Assembly (NCBI GenBank): GCA_019136655.1
Contig: JAGVTU010000019.1
Coordinates: 1-58,083 of the forward strand
From: Bacteroidota bacterium
Lineage (GTDB): Bacteria; Bacteroidota; Bacteroidia; AKYH767-A; OLB10
Reading direction: 5' to 3'
Length of the DNA stretch: 58,083 bases
A program made the position numbers and the translations under genes. The notes under the pieces were generated by a model, which saw only the letters and a program-made list of their open reading frames with translations, did no database searches and was not told where the DNA came from. Positions within the stretch are counted from its first letter, which is position 1, and each line of letters begins with the position of its first letter. This document shows positions 1-9,684 of the stretch, one piece after another.

Positions 1-1
1 T

Positions 2-3000
2 GCATGGAGCAGCGGTGCTGTAAGTCAGGATTTGACAAATGTTGTTGCAGGTACTTATACCGTTACAGTTACTGATAATGCCAACTGTCAGGCTGTTGTT
101 TCAAGAACTATTACGCAACCTACTGATATTACAGCTACGCTAACACCTACCAGTGCTACTTGCGGACAAAACAATGGCAGTATCACAACTTCAGTTTCAG
201 GTGGTACACCTGCTTATACTTATCTATGGAATACAGGGGCTACTACTTCTTCAATTACCAATGTAGCTGCAGGCACTTACACCGTTACCATTACAGATTC
301 TAAACTTTGTACAAAAGCATTCAGTCAGACTATTTCTAATCTTGCAGGTCCTGTTGTTACTGTTGACTCTGTGAAAAATGTTACCTGCTTTGGTGGAAGC
401 AATGGTTCCATCTATATTTCTGTTACAGGAAACCATGGCCCTGTTACTTATTTATGGAATACAGGTGCTGTATCAAAAAATTTACTCAATGTTGTTGCAG
501 GAAATTACACAGTCACTGTAACTGATTCATCGGGATGTATTGCAAACAAAACACAAGCTATTACACAACCTGCATCGGCATTAAGTATTACCGTATCTTC
601 AATGCCTTCAAGTTGTGGCAGTGCCAATGGCAGTGCCTCTGCATCAGTTACCGGAGGTACACCTGTTTATACTTATCTGTGGAATACAGGTCAGACAACT
701 TCTTCTATTACAAATGTTGCAGGAGGAACTTATACTGTAACTGTAACTGACAGTAAAGGTTGTACTTCATCAAAACCTGTTATTGTCAACACACAGTCAT
801 CGGTGCAAATTGTTATTGACAGCATAATTCAACTAAAATGTTTTGGGCAAAATACAGGAGCTATTTTAACTCATGCTACCGGAGGATCAGGTGTATATAC
901 TTATACATGGACGCCAGCTCAGGCTAACAACGATTCTATTTTTAATCTGGGACCTGGAACATATAAACTGGTTGTTCATGATAATGCCAACTGCGCAGAT
1001 TCCATCACCGTTACTATAAATCCAGTAACGCCTTTAGTGGTTAATGGCTCTGCATTACCTGAAGTATGCAGCAATAATAATGGCTCTGCTTGGGCATCGG
1101 CATCCGGTGGAACACCACCATATAATTATCTCTGGAGTACGGGTTCGGTTAATGATACTATTTTCAACCTGTCGAAAGGAAATTATACCGTAACCGTTAC
1201 TGATTCTAAATTGTGTACTGCCACACATCTGTTTATTGTTGATTCTCTCGGAGGGCCATCCATTCTGGATAGTGTTGTTAATGTAAAATGTTTTGGCGGG
1301 AATAACGGTGCTATTTTCACAACAGTATCAGGAGGCAATGGTGCGTACAGTTATCAATGGTCTCCTGGTGGACAAACAACTCCATTTATTACAGGTTTAA
1401 TTGCGGGAACTTATACCGTAACAGTTTCTGATACCAATGCATGTACAGCAACTAAAATTATTTTAGTTACTCAACCATCTGCCATAAGTGTTACATTAAG
1501 TGCTATTTCAGAAAAGTGTAATAAAGTAAATGGAATGGCCATAGCAAGTGCAACGGGAGGCACGGGACCTTATACTTATCTTTGGAATACAGGAGTGGCC
1601 AATGATTCATTAATCAACAAAGCCAGTGGATGGTATTCGGTTACAGTTACTGATGCAAATCTCTGTACAAAAGCAGATTCCGTTTTTATCCCTCATATCA
1701 ATGGCCCAACCATTAACGGATTTTCTCGATCTAATCCTGTTTGCAACAGTGACAGTACAGGATCACTCACAGTAAATGTAACAGGCGGAACACCTGCATA
1801 TACTTATCAGTGGAGTGCACCGGCAGGAGTTACAGGCGCTTCCAATACCAATATTCCGGCAGGTATATATACAGTAACTGTTACAGACATCAATGGTTGC
1901 TCTGTAACTTCCAAAGACACATTATTTAATCCACCATTATTACTTATTTCTCACACTTCAACCAATGCATCTTGTGCATTGAATAATGGAATAGCCACAT
2001 TTAATGTCACGGGTGGAGCAACACCTTACAGCTATTTATGGAGCAATGGTGCAACAGGAACCAACCAGCAAAACAACTTATCAAATGGAATTTATACTAT
2101 TACTGTTACCGATGGAAACGGTTGTGTTAAACAAGATACTGTAACAGTAAACCGAACTCCTGCAACCATGGTTCAGTTAGACAGTTCAAATAATGTAAGT
2201 TGTTATGGTTTGTCGGATGGTAATATTTATATTACACCATCCGGTGGTACAGGTAATTATTCGTATCAGTGGAGTTATAATAATTTACAAATACAGGACT
2301 TAACTAATATTCCAGGTGGAATATATACAGTAACAGTTACTGACGGTGCAGGTTGCAGCTATACCATGCCCGACATCAATATCCTATCTCCGGATTCACT
2401 TTCTATTACATTCACAACAACACCAACAGGATGCAGTGGTCCAACCGGCAGTGCGACAGCTCAGGTAACGGGAGGTACAGCCTCATACACCTATTTATGG
2501 TCTAATGGTACAACAAATGCAACGGCTGTTAATCTCTCCAATCAGAATTATACTGTTACAGTAACTGATCAGAATAACTGTTCAAAATCAGCAACTGTGA
2601 ATATTCCTTCGACATTACCAATCAATGCATCTGTTTCATCATTCCAAAATGTCACTTGCTATGGTGATTCAACAGGATTTATACAAATTACTGCAGGTGG
2701 CGGCACTTCACCTCTGACTTACCTTTGGAGTAACGGAGCTACAACATCTGACATCTTTCAGTTAACAGCAGGAACTTATACTCTTACAATAACTGATGCT
2801 GTACAATGTACAACTACCATCACTCAAACCATTACACAAAATCCTAAGTTGCAATTTGGTCTTACATTAATTCCCGGACCATGCAATGGAGGAACACCCG
2901 GATCTGCTGTTGCAAGTCCCTCAGGAGGATCTTCTGCACCAACATTACTTTGGTCAGATGGCTCAACAGGCACACTGGTGCAGGGCGTTGCAGGAACTGT

Positions 3001-4030
3001 TTTCACTTTGACCATAACCGACAATTCAGGTTGTCACCGTGATACGACTTTCAGTATTCCTTCAACAAATGGTCCTCAGATTGTTTCAGTAAACACTACA
3101 GATATTGTATGTTTTGGTGATAGTTCAGGAACAGCAACCATACAAATTACAGGAGGAGCAGCTCCTATAACTTATCAGTGGATTGGAACTTCACCTGTTC
3201 AAAATACTGCAACAGCGGTCAACCTTTCACATGGAAATTACACATGCATAGTAAGTGATGTAAACGGATGTACAGCATCTGCTGTTGCAACTATAAATCA
3301 TTTATTTCCTGCAATTCAACCTGTCCTTACAATCAACAATGCCAGTTGCGGTAACAGCAATGGTCAAATTGCAGTTACTTCCACAGGAGGCAGTGGTGGA
3401 TTTGTTTATGCTTTGAACAATGGTGCATTCGGTACAGATTCGGTTTATACAAATATTGCTCCCGGTATTGACACGGTTCGTATTAAAGACAATTCAGGTT
3501 GTATTGTTACAGTTCTGGCTACGGTAAGTAATATTCAGGGACCGGAAATTACAGTAATTGACTCAGCAAATGTAAGTTGCTTTGGTAAAAATGATGGCAG
3601 CATCACATTAAATGTTTCAGGGGCAGCGCAACCAATTACCTATTTGTGGAATGACAGTACGGTATCATTAACAAGAAATAATCTTACTCCGGGCAATTAT
3701 ACTTTCACAGCTACAGATGCCAACAACTGCGTTACTGTCAGAAACTTTATTATTACTGAACCTCCACAGATTATAATCACTGAAATTATTTCCCAAAACA
3801 ATCCACCATTCAATATTTCATGTAACGGAAAGAGTGATGGTGAAATAAATTTATTTGTAACAGGTGGTGTACCGGGTAGTAATACCAATGCATATTCTTA
3901 TCAATGGAGCATAAGCGGTGTGACTGGTTCAACTGCCGGTTCATTGTCAGCAGGCCCATATACAGTAACCGTAACCGATTCAACAGGTTGTACTGCTACA
4001 AAATCATTTACGTTAACTGAACCTCCTGCA
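2..4030 (+). repeat. Array of SprB-type repeats (17 full, 1 partial) in two alternating subtypes
   Basis: Repeats of roughly 225-234 nt. One subtype has a first-cysteine context like NVxCFGxxxGxI. The other has CxxxNGSAxAxxxGGT and often ends in a short GGP/NGP linker. They alternate along the array. The last two units break the alternation, both being more like the CxG-type. Seen directly in the translation; no nucleotide-level identity long enough to suggest very recent amplification was noticed. Confidence 0.85.
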
Positions 4031-4798
4031 CTCTATGCAGGCAACGATTTCACTGTTTCTATTTGTGGTATTGACACCTCTACTTTAACCGCATCAACAC
4101 CATTATATGGATTAGGAAAATGGATATTAAAGTCAGGCAGTGCTGTAATTGTGCATCCCGATTCAGTATCAACACCTATAAACACCATTGGAAACGGAGT
4201 GAATGTTTTTGCATGGGTTGTTTATGATAATAACTGTTCTGACACTGCCATCTACATCATCAATAAGAAAGAAAAAATTATTGCTGACGCAGGAATAGAT
4301 CAGGATGTTTGTGAAACATTCGTGTTTTTATCTGCAGTTCCTCCTCAGTCAGGCACAGGAATATGGTCAGTTCTCAGTGGCTCAAGTCAGATTGAAAATG
4401 ACAGCTCTGCACAAACAAAAGTAGAACACCTGAATCCGGGATTAAACGGATTTATGTGGACAATTACTAATGGTAATTGCACTTCATCAGATACCATCAT
4501 AGTAAACGTTTTGCCTCCTGAACAATGTTATACGGATGTTGTCTTACCAACCGGTTTTACACCAAATGATGACGGATATAATGATTTATATGAAATTCGT
4601 GGATTAGATTATAACGAAAACAAGTTTTCTGTTTATAACCGTTGGGGTAATCTGGTTTATGAAAAGAAAAACTACAGAAATAACTGGGATGGAAGAAGTA
4701 ATTCAAATCAGATATTGCCTGATGGAACTTATTATGCCATATTCAGCATTCCTGCAAGAAATATTATTCTTAAAACATTTATTGACTTAAGAAGATAA
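2..4798 (+). CDS. SprB-repeat giant surface protein with type B T9SS (gliding motility/CHU_C) C-terminal domain, 5' end outside window
   Basis: The reading frame is open to the left edge, so the true start lies outside the window; about 1,598 residues are visible. The visible part is 17 full and one partial SprB-type repeats of about 75-78 residues, each with a GGT...YxYLW core, a YTVTVTD strand and a conserved cysteine pair. Two Ig-like segments follow (about residues 1340-1510), then a C-terminal CHU_C/gliding-motility domain with FTPNDDGYND and NRWGNLVYE. Family knowledge: such proteins are exported by the type IX system, and the terminal domain is the type B sorting signal. SprB itself is a mobile gliding adhesin in Flavobacterium. 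No signal peptide can be seen because the 5' end is missing. It sits 4 nt before a PorP/SprF gene, the usual partner. Whether it mediates gliding or only adhesion is not decidable here. Confidence 0.93.
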   Translation, partial: AWSSGAVSQDLTNVVAGTYTVTVTDNANCQAVVSRTITQPTDITATLTPTSATCGQNNGSITTSVSGGTPAYTYLWNTGATTSSITNVAAGTYTVTITDSKLCTKAFSQTISNLAGPVVTVDSVKNVTCFGGSNGSIYISVTGNHGPVTYLWNTGAVSKNLLNVVAGNYTVTVTDSSGCIANKTQAITQPASALSITVSSMPSSCGSANGSASASVTGGTPVYTYLWNTGQTTSSITNVAGGTYTVTVTDSKGCTSSKPVIVNTQSSVQIVIDSIIQLKCFGQNTGAILTHATGGSGVYTYTWTPAQANNDSIFNLGPGTYKLVVHDNANCADSITVTINPVTPLVVNGSALPEVCSNNNGSAWASASGGTPPYNYLWSTGSVNDTIFNLSKGNYTVTVTDSKLCTATHLFIVDSLGGPSILDSVVNVKCFGGNNGAIFTTVSGGNGAYSYQWSPGGQTTPFITGLIAGTYTVTVSDTNACTATKIILVTQPSAISVTLSAISEKCNKVNGMAIASATGGTGPYTYLWNTGVANDSLINKASGWYSVTVTDANLCTKADSVFIPHINGPTINGFSRSNPVCNSDSTGSLTVNVTGGTPAYTYQWSAPAGVTGASNTNIPAGIYTVTVTDINGCSVTSKDTLFNPPLLLISHTSTNASCALNNGIATFNVTGGATPYSYLWSNGATGTNQQNNLSNGIYTITVTDGNGCVKQDTVTVNRTPATMVQLDSSNNVSCYGLSDGNIYITPSGGTGNYSYQWSYNNLQIQDLTNIPGGIYTVTVTDGAGCSYTMPDINILSPDSLSITFTTTPTGCSGPTGSATAQVTGGTASYTYLWSNGTTNATAVNLSNQNYTVTVTDQNNCSKSATVNIPSTLPINASVSSFQNVTCYGDSTGFIQITAGGGTSPLTYLWSNGATTSDIFQLTAGTYTLTITDAVQCTTTITQTITQNPKLQFGLTLIPGPCNGGTPGSAVASPSGGSSAPTLLWSDGSTGTLVQGVAGTVFTLTITDNSGCHRDTTFSIPSTNGPQIVSVNTTDIVCFGDSSGTATIQITGGAAPITYQWIGTSPVQNTATAVNLSHGNYTCIVSDVNGCTASAVATINHLFPAIQPVLTINNASCGNSNGQIAVTSTGGSGGFVYALNNGAFGTDSVYTNIAPGIDTVRIKDNSGCIVTVLATVSNIQGPEITVIDSANVSCFGKNDGSITLNVSGAAQPITYLWNDSTVSLTRNNLTPGNYTFTATDANNCVTVRNFIITEPPQIIITEIISQNNPPFNISCNGKSDGEINLFVTGGVPGSNTNAYSYQWSISGVTGSTAGSLSAGPYTVTVTDSTGCTATKSFTLTEPPALYAGNDFTVSICGIDTSTLTASTPLYGLGKWILKSGSAVIVHPDSVSTPINTIGNGVNVFAWVVYDNNCSDTAIYIINKKEKIIADAGIDQDVCETFVFLSAVPPQSGTGIWSVLSGSSQIENDSSAQTKVEHLNPGLNGFMWTITNGNCTSSDTIIVNVLPPEQCYTDVVLPTGFTPNDDGYNDLYEIRGLDYNENKFSVYNRWGNLVYEKKNYRNNWDGRSNSNQILPDGTYYAIFSIPARNIILKTFIDLRR

Positions 4799-4802
4799 AA
4801 CC

Positions 4803-5720
4803 ATGAGAAATTATTTGACACTACTCTTCCTCTTCATTGGAATTGCTTCCCAAGGTCAGCAAGCACCGGTGTTTTCACAATATATGTTCAATGGACTTGT
4901 GATTAACCCTGCCTATGCAGGAAGTAAACCTTTCACCAGTGCAACAATGATGGTGCGCAAACAGTGGGCAGGATTTAAAGGATCGCCTACTACTGAGACT
5001 GCAAGCATACATGGTGCATTAGATGAGAAAAAAGTTGGATTAGGATTATATATCAGCAATGACCATGCAGGCATCACCAACCGTACTGAACTATTCGGAA
5101 GTTACTCTTACCGTATAGAATATGGTGAATCAAAACTTGCATTTGGTCTTCAGGCAGGATTAACGTACCTCAAGTCCACCATTTCTGATTTAATCTACAA
5201 TGACAATAATGATCCTGTTTATGAAAACAATACTGTAAACAATGTATTGCCCAATGTAGGTTTTGGTATTTATTATTACACTGACTTATTTTATGCGGGA
5301 ATTTCTGCACCTCTGCTTATAAGTTACGATCCGCTCAAAACACTTTCAGTTGAAATGGATGATGTGCACAGAGTAAGAAGGCATTATTTTCTTACATCAG
5401 GTTATGTGTTTTCACTGAGTGAACAGGTAAAATTAAAACCGTCTGTTTTGGTGAAATATGTTAATGGTGCACCAATACAATTCGATATAAATGCAAATCT
5501 GTTATTAAATAATATAATATGGGTGGGTGCTTCATACCGTTCAAACGATGCAGTAGCATTGATTGGGGAATACCAGCTCACAAAAAAATTAAGACTGGGT
5601 TATTCATTTGATTATACACTTTCACCATTACGAAATTATTCCGCAGGATCACATGAATTTATGTTAGGATATGATTTTGGTTATAAAGTTTCCAAAATCA
5701 AAACTCCGCGCTATTTTTAA
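4803..5720 (+). CDS. PorP/SprF family type IX secretion membrane protein
   Basis: 305 residues, starting with a signal peptide (hydrophobic run at about 4-16, then QGQQAPVFSQYMFN). The motif QYMFNGLVINPAYAG near residues 26-40 is the hallmark of the PorP/SprF family, followed by alternating beta strands typical of an outer-membrane barrel and a terminal hydrophobic strand. Family knowledge: SprF is required for delivery of SprB to the surface and PorP is part of the T9SS outer-membrane assembly; many paralogues each serve one type B substrate. Its position 4 nt after the giant SprB-repeat gene and 4 nt before an OmpA lipoprotein gene argues that it is the dedicated partner of the upstream adhesin. 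Confidence 0.93.
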   Translation: MRNYLTLLFLFIGIASQGQQAPVFSQYMFNGLVINPAYAGSKPFTSATMMVRKQWAGFKGSPTTETASIHGALDEKKVGLGLYISNDHAGITNRTELFGSYSYRIEYGESKLAFGLQAGLTYLKSTISDLIYNDNNDPVYENNTVNNVLPNVGFGIYYYTDLFYAGISAPLLISYDPLKTLSVEMDDVHRVRRHYFLTSGYVFSLSEQVKLKPSVLVKYVNGAPIQFDINANLLLNNIIWVGASYRSNDAVALIGEYQLTKKLRLGYSFDYTLSPLRNYSAGSHEFMLGYDFGYKVSKIKTPRYF

Positions 5721-5724
5721 TGCC

Positions 5725-7599
5725 ATGAAGTTAAATACTTACTTTTTATTATCGCTTGTTTTAGTTATCTGTTCATGCACCACCGTAAAACTTCGTACGG
5801 CTGACGATTATTACGAGCAGAATGTTTATGAAAAAGCAATACCATATTACGAAGAGGTAATAAGCAAAAAATTTGATGTAAATACACTGATAAAACTTGC
5901 GGATTGCTATCGCAATGTGAGGAACTTTAAGAACACTGAAAAACTATATGCACAAATCATCAGCTTGAACAATGATCCATTGTACCAATATTATTATGCT
6001 GAAGCTCTGATGCAAAATGGCAAGTATAAAGAAGCACGTAAATGGTTCGAGAAATATCTTCAGATAAACCGATCCGATACCAAAGCACTGAATTTGCTTG
6101 CATCATGTGATTCTATTGAGATGCTGTTCAGAGATTCGCTTTTATTCAATATTCAGGTATTGAAGATTAATGGTGCAAATGAAAGCAGTTTCTCACCGGC
6201 ATATTATCGTTCAGGAATAGTATATGTATCCAACCGTAACCCTAATAGCAAGAACAACCATGAGCCTGCCGGTGATGACTATAACTTGTTTTATGCTCAA
6301 CAAACAGATGGTGGCAATTGGCTGGATCCTGTTCCATTGAGAGGAAATGTAAATTCAATTTTTAATGAAGGTCCCTGCACTTTTAAAAGTGATTATTCAT
6401 CCATTTACATTACACGCAATGACAATGAAGGAAAAAAAATTGTCACTAACAAACAGAGTGAAAATGTATTGAAGATCTATCATGGAACAACATCAGAGGG
6501 AGAGTGGGATATAACAGGTGAAATGTCTTTCAATAACAAAGATTACAGTGTCGGGCATCCTACACTTTCTCCCAGTGGCAACGTTATGGTTTTTGTTTCT
6601 GATATGCCTTGGGGCTATGGTGGTACTGATTTATATAAAACTGAATATATAAATGGAGCATGGAAACAACCTGTAAGCTTAGGAAGAGAAATTAACAGTA
6701 CCGGTAATGAAATGTTTCCTTTTCTGCTGAATGACTCAGTACTATATTATTCGAGTGATGGAATGATAGGAATTGGTGGTCTTGATATTTACAGAACAGA
6801 ATTCAAAGATGGAAGCTGGACTAAATCTGAGAACATGGGTTATCCCATAAACAGTTCAAACGATGACTTTGGTTTCATTTGTGAAAAAAATGAACTAAAA
6901 GGATATTTCAGCAGTAACAGAATAAATGAGAAAGATAAGATTTTTTCATTTGTTAAGAATCCTCCAATTCTTACTCTGCAAGGTCGCATAACAGACAAGT
7001 CAACTAACAAGGCTTTAAAAAATATATATTTGGTTCTGACAGGCGGACCTAAAGACACAGTACTGCCGTTGAATACCGATGGCGAATATCGGATTGTGGT
7101 TGAAAATAACCTTAACTATACTTTACGTGCTGAAGACAAGAATTATTTTACAACATCAGTTAGTTTTAACACCAACGGATACAGAAGGTCAGCTGTCATT
7201 AACGAAGATATTGCGCTAGATAAATTACAATACAACAAACCTGTTGTTTGGAGGGGTATTGCTTTTGACAAAGGTTCATCCGATTTAAAACCGGCAACTA
7301 AACTCGAGTTGAATAAATTGTATAATATTCTTGCAGACAACAAAAATGTAAAAATAGAACTGAGTTGTCATACCGATTCAAGAGGTAACGACAGAGATAA
7401 TCTGATACTCTCACAGGCAAGAGCAGATCATGCTGCTGATTATCTCATACAAAAAGGAATAAACAGAGACCGGATTATTGCTGTAGGATATGGTTCACTA
7501 CGGTTGTTAAATAACTGCAGAAAAGGTGTACTTTGTCTTGAAGAAGATCATCAGATCAATATCCGCACAGAAATAAAATACATGTATTCCGGCAAGTAA
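5725..7599 (+). CDS. PorE-like OmpA lipoprotein (TPR, PD40 propeller, carboxypeptidase regulatory-like, OmpA)
   Basis: 624 residues from the ATG at 5725. An in-frame start at 5671 would overlap the previous gene and lacks a signal peptide, so 5725 is chosen. The N-terminus is hydrophobic and ends in ICSCTT, a near-lipobox with Cys18 as probable lipidated residue. Domains in order: TPR-like helices (about 25-130), WD40-like PD40 blades with SPSGN/FVSD motifs (about 165-400), a carboxypeptidase regulatory-like beta fold (about 412-495), and an OmpA peptidoglycan-binding domain (about 505-620; SCHTDSRG, AVGYGS). This order matches the published architecture of PorE, a periplasmic T9SS component that tethers the secreton to peptidoglycan. 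Third gene of the surface-protein unit. Confidence 0.88.
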   Translation: MKLNTYFLLSLVLVICSCTTVKLRTADDYYEQNVYEKAIPYYEEVISKKFDVNTLIKLADCYRNVRNFKNTEKLYAQIISLNNDPLYQYYYAEALMQNGKYKEARKWFEKYLQINRSDTKALNLLASCDSIEMLFRDSLLFNIQVLKINGANESSFSPAYYRSGIVYVSNRNPNSKNNHEPAGDDYNLFYAQQTDGGNWLDPVPLRGNVNSIFNEGPCTFKSDYSSIYITRNDNEGKKIVTNKQSENVLKIYHGTTSEGEWDITGEMSFNNKDYSVGHPTLSPSGNVMVFVSDMPWGYGGTDLYKTEYINGAWKQPVSLGREINSTGNEMFPFLLNDSVLYYSSDGMIGIGGLDIYRTEFKDGSWTKSENMGYPINSSNDDFGFICEKNELKGYFSSNRINEKDKIFSFVKNPPILTLQGRITDKSTNKALKNIYLVLTGGPKDTVLPLNTDGEYRIVVENNLNYTLRAEDKNYFTTSVSFNTNGYRRSAVINEDIALDKLQYNKPVVWRGIAFDKGSSDLKPATKLELNKLYNILADNKNVKIELSCHTDSRGNDRDNLILSQARADHAADYLIQKGINRDRIIAVGYGSLRLLNNCRKGVLCLEEDHQINIRTEIKYMYSGK

Positions 7600-7667
7600 A
7601 TTTTTATCACTACTTAAGTTGATTATTTTATAAAGCCAATTAACCAACCACCTTCATTTCTTCCTTT

Positions 7668-9281
7668 TTAATTCTTTCTTATTTCTGTTAAAGCTATAAT
7701 TTTTTTCAGCAAATCTTCTTCATTGAAAGGTTTACTCACATATGCATTCATCCCCACATCAAAACATTTTTCAATTTCTTCCGCAATTACATTGGCTGTC
7801 ATTGCAAGAATTGGAATTGCATTTGCAGGATGTGGCAGCTGATTTCGAATAAACGAGGCTGCTTCATACCCATCCATTTCCGGCATGTGTATGTCCATAA
7901 TAACCAAATCATAACTGTTGGACTTTAGCTTTTCAACTGCTTCCTTACCATTATCAACCATGGTCATGTTCAGCTCAGGAAGGAGTGTGTTCAAGGTATC
8001 CTCAGCAACCATTTGATTAAACTTGTTGTCTTCTGCTAATAATATGCGCAGTCCCGGTCTTACCTTTAATTCCTTTTTATTATTTGATCCATTACTTTCA
8101 GGTGTTAGTGACTCAGCACGTGCCATAGGAAGAGTAAATGTAAATACAGACCCTTCACCCTGCTTACTTTTCACTTTCAATTCGCCTCCCATTAATTCTA
8201 CCAATTGCTTGCTTATAGTCAGCCCTAAACCTGTACCACCAAACTTACGAGTAGTATCAGAACTTTCCTGAGTAAAACTCTCGAAAATAAATTTCATTTT
8301 ATCTTCTGCAATGCCAATACCTGTATCTATTACACTAAAACAAACGCCCTTGCTGCTCTCCGAACATTGCTTCACTTCAATGGTCACTGAACCTTTCTCA
8401 GTAAACTTAAGTGCGTTACCTGTAAGATTAATTAACACCTGTGTTATCCTAACCGGGTCTCCCAAATAAAACTCTGCCAGATCAGGGCTATACTTTATAT
8501 TTAATTCCAGATGTTTTTCTTCAGCTTTTACTTTCAGCGATTCATAAACATGCATCACTTTTTCCTTCAAATTGAAAGCAACATTCTCAATTGTAAACTT
8601 TCCGGATTCAATTTTGGAAATATCTAAAATGTCGTTGATAATCACTAACAGATTATCTGCACTTGTCTTGATAATATTTATATATTTATTTTGCTTGTCA
8701 TTCAATTCCGACTTACTTAAAAGACTTACTGTTCCGATAATAGCATTCATCGGAGTTCGAATTTCATGACTCATGTTGGCAAGAAACTGCTGCTTCAGTC
8801 TTTTCGATTCTTCAGCTTTTTCCTTCTCTATCACTGCCACCTCTTTTTCAATAATAGTATTCTTAAGTTCTTCTTTTGCTCTTATTCCCTGCTTAATCAT
8901 TTCCATTTCAGACAATCCTTTATTCATTGTTGTATCAAGGTCTGTCATGTCTATTGGTTTTGTAATAAAATCAAAAGCACCACTGTTCATTGCTTTTCTG
9001 ATATTATCCATATCACCATAAGCAGAAATCACCACGGCCTTCGAATGAATATTTAATTCTTTAATCTTACGTAATAAAGTAAGACCATCCATAATAGGCA
9101 TATTGATATCTGTAAATACCAAATCAATGGATGAATCATCCTTTAATTTATTCAAAGCTTCCTGCCCATTATGAGCAAATTCAAATTCCAGTTCCTCGCT
9201 CTTGATACGCGATCTGAAACGTTGCCTTATTAACAGTTCAAGGTCAGCTTCGTCATCTACAACCAATATCCTCCTGGCCAT
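7668..9281 (-). CDS. Hybrid sensor kinase: receiver-HisKA-HATPase-receiver
   Basis: 537 residues, soluble, no membrane segment. An N-terminal receiver (phospho-acceptor Asp58 in FTDINMP) is followed by a short coiled coil (about 125-165), a HisKA domain with His172 in NMSHEIRTPMNA, a HATPase domain with DTGIGIAED and GGTGLGLTISKQL, and a C-terminal receiver (Asp463 in IMDIHMPEMDG). Family knowledge: such proteins act late in phosphorelays, taking phosphate from another kinase on the first receiver. There is no HPt and no DNA-binding domain. The start codon lies 1 nt past the stop of the upstream lone receiver, so the two are almost certainly translated together. Last gene of the seven-gene minus-strand block. 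Confidence 0.95.
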   Translation of the reverse strand: MARRILVVDDEADLELLIRQRFRSRIKSEELEFEFAHNGQEALNKLKDDSSIDLVFTDINMPIMDGLTLLRKIKELNIHSKAVVISAYGDMDNIRKAMNSGAFDFITKPIDMTDLDTTMNKGLSEMEMIKQGIRAKEELKNTIIEKEVAVIEKEKAEESKRLKQQFLANMSHEIRTPMNAIIGTVSLLSKSELNDKQNKYINIIKTSADNLLVIINDILDISKIESGKFTIENVAFNLKEKVMHVYESLKVKAEEKHLELNIKYSPDLAEFYLGDPVRITQVLINLTGNALKFTEKGSVTIEVKQCSESSKGVCFSVIDTGIGIAEDKMKFIFESFTQESSDTTRKFGGTGLGLTISKQLVELMGGELKVKSKQGEGSVFTFTLPMARAESLTPESNGSNNKKELKVRPGLRILLAEDNKFNQMVAEDTLNTLLPELNMTMVDNGKEAVEKLKSNSYDLVIMDIHMPEMDGYEAASFIRNQLPHPANAIPILAMTANVIAEEIEKCFDVGMNAYVSKPFNEEDLLKKIIALTEIRKN

Positions 9282-9282
9282 A

Positions 9283-9669
9283 TCACTCTGTATTTAATAA
9301 TTTACTTATTCTTGATTTTAACAAATCAAATTCCACAGGTTTAGTCACAAAATCATCTACTCCTTTTTGCTGTGCTTCAAACATGTTTTTATCATCCCCA
9401 TAGGCCGAAACCATAATTATCTTAAGCAATGGAAACTCAGCCTTCACCTTTTCAGCCAACTGCAAACCGTTCATCCCGGGCATATTGATGTCCGACAAAA
9501 CCATCATCACATTTAATGGTGACTGGCCATGCAGAAAATGAATAGCCTCCTCACCACTGAATGCAAAATGAAATACAATCTTACTTTCTCTGATTTCTTT
9601 GCGAAATCTCTGACGAAACAGAAGTTCAACATCACGTTCATCGTCAACAACTAAAACATTAGGTATCAT
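9283..9669 (-). CDS. Single-domain response regulator (receiver only)
   Basis: 128 residues, one CheY-like receiver: acidic pocket at Asp9/Asp10, phospho-acceptor Asp60 in LSDINMPGMNG, switch residue in VSAYG, and Lys in TKPVEF. No output domain. The N-terminal half is clearly related to the first receiver of the hybrid kinase immediately downstream: both carry LVVDDE followed by RQRFR. Stop and next start are 1 nt apart; the upstream propeller kinase ends 15 nt before this start. It is probably the direct phosphate acceptor of one of the two upstream sensor kinases, passing the signal on by protein contact. That role is inference. Confidence 0.95.
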   Translation of the reverse strand: MIPNVLVVDDERDVELLFRQRFRKEIRESKIVFHFAFSGEEAIHFLHGQSPLNVMMVLSDINMPGMNGLQLAEKVKAEFPLLKIIMVSAYGDDKNMFEAQQKGVDDFVTKPVEFDLLKSRISKLLNTE

Positions 9670-9684
9670 TGGTTGGATATTATT

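Noticed and set aside
2..4030. The SprB-repeat array as a CRISPR-like or satellite DNA array
   Set aside because: Repeats are protein-level, in one long frame, diverged in nucleotide sequence, and have no constant spacer structure.
5671..5724. Upstream start for the PorE-like gene overlapping the PorP/SprF gene
   Set aside because: The extra 18 residues would hide the lipoprotein signal that starts at the ATG at 5725.
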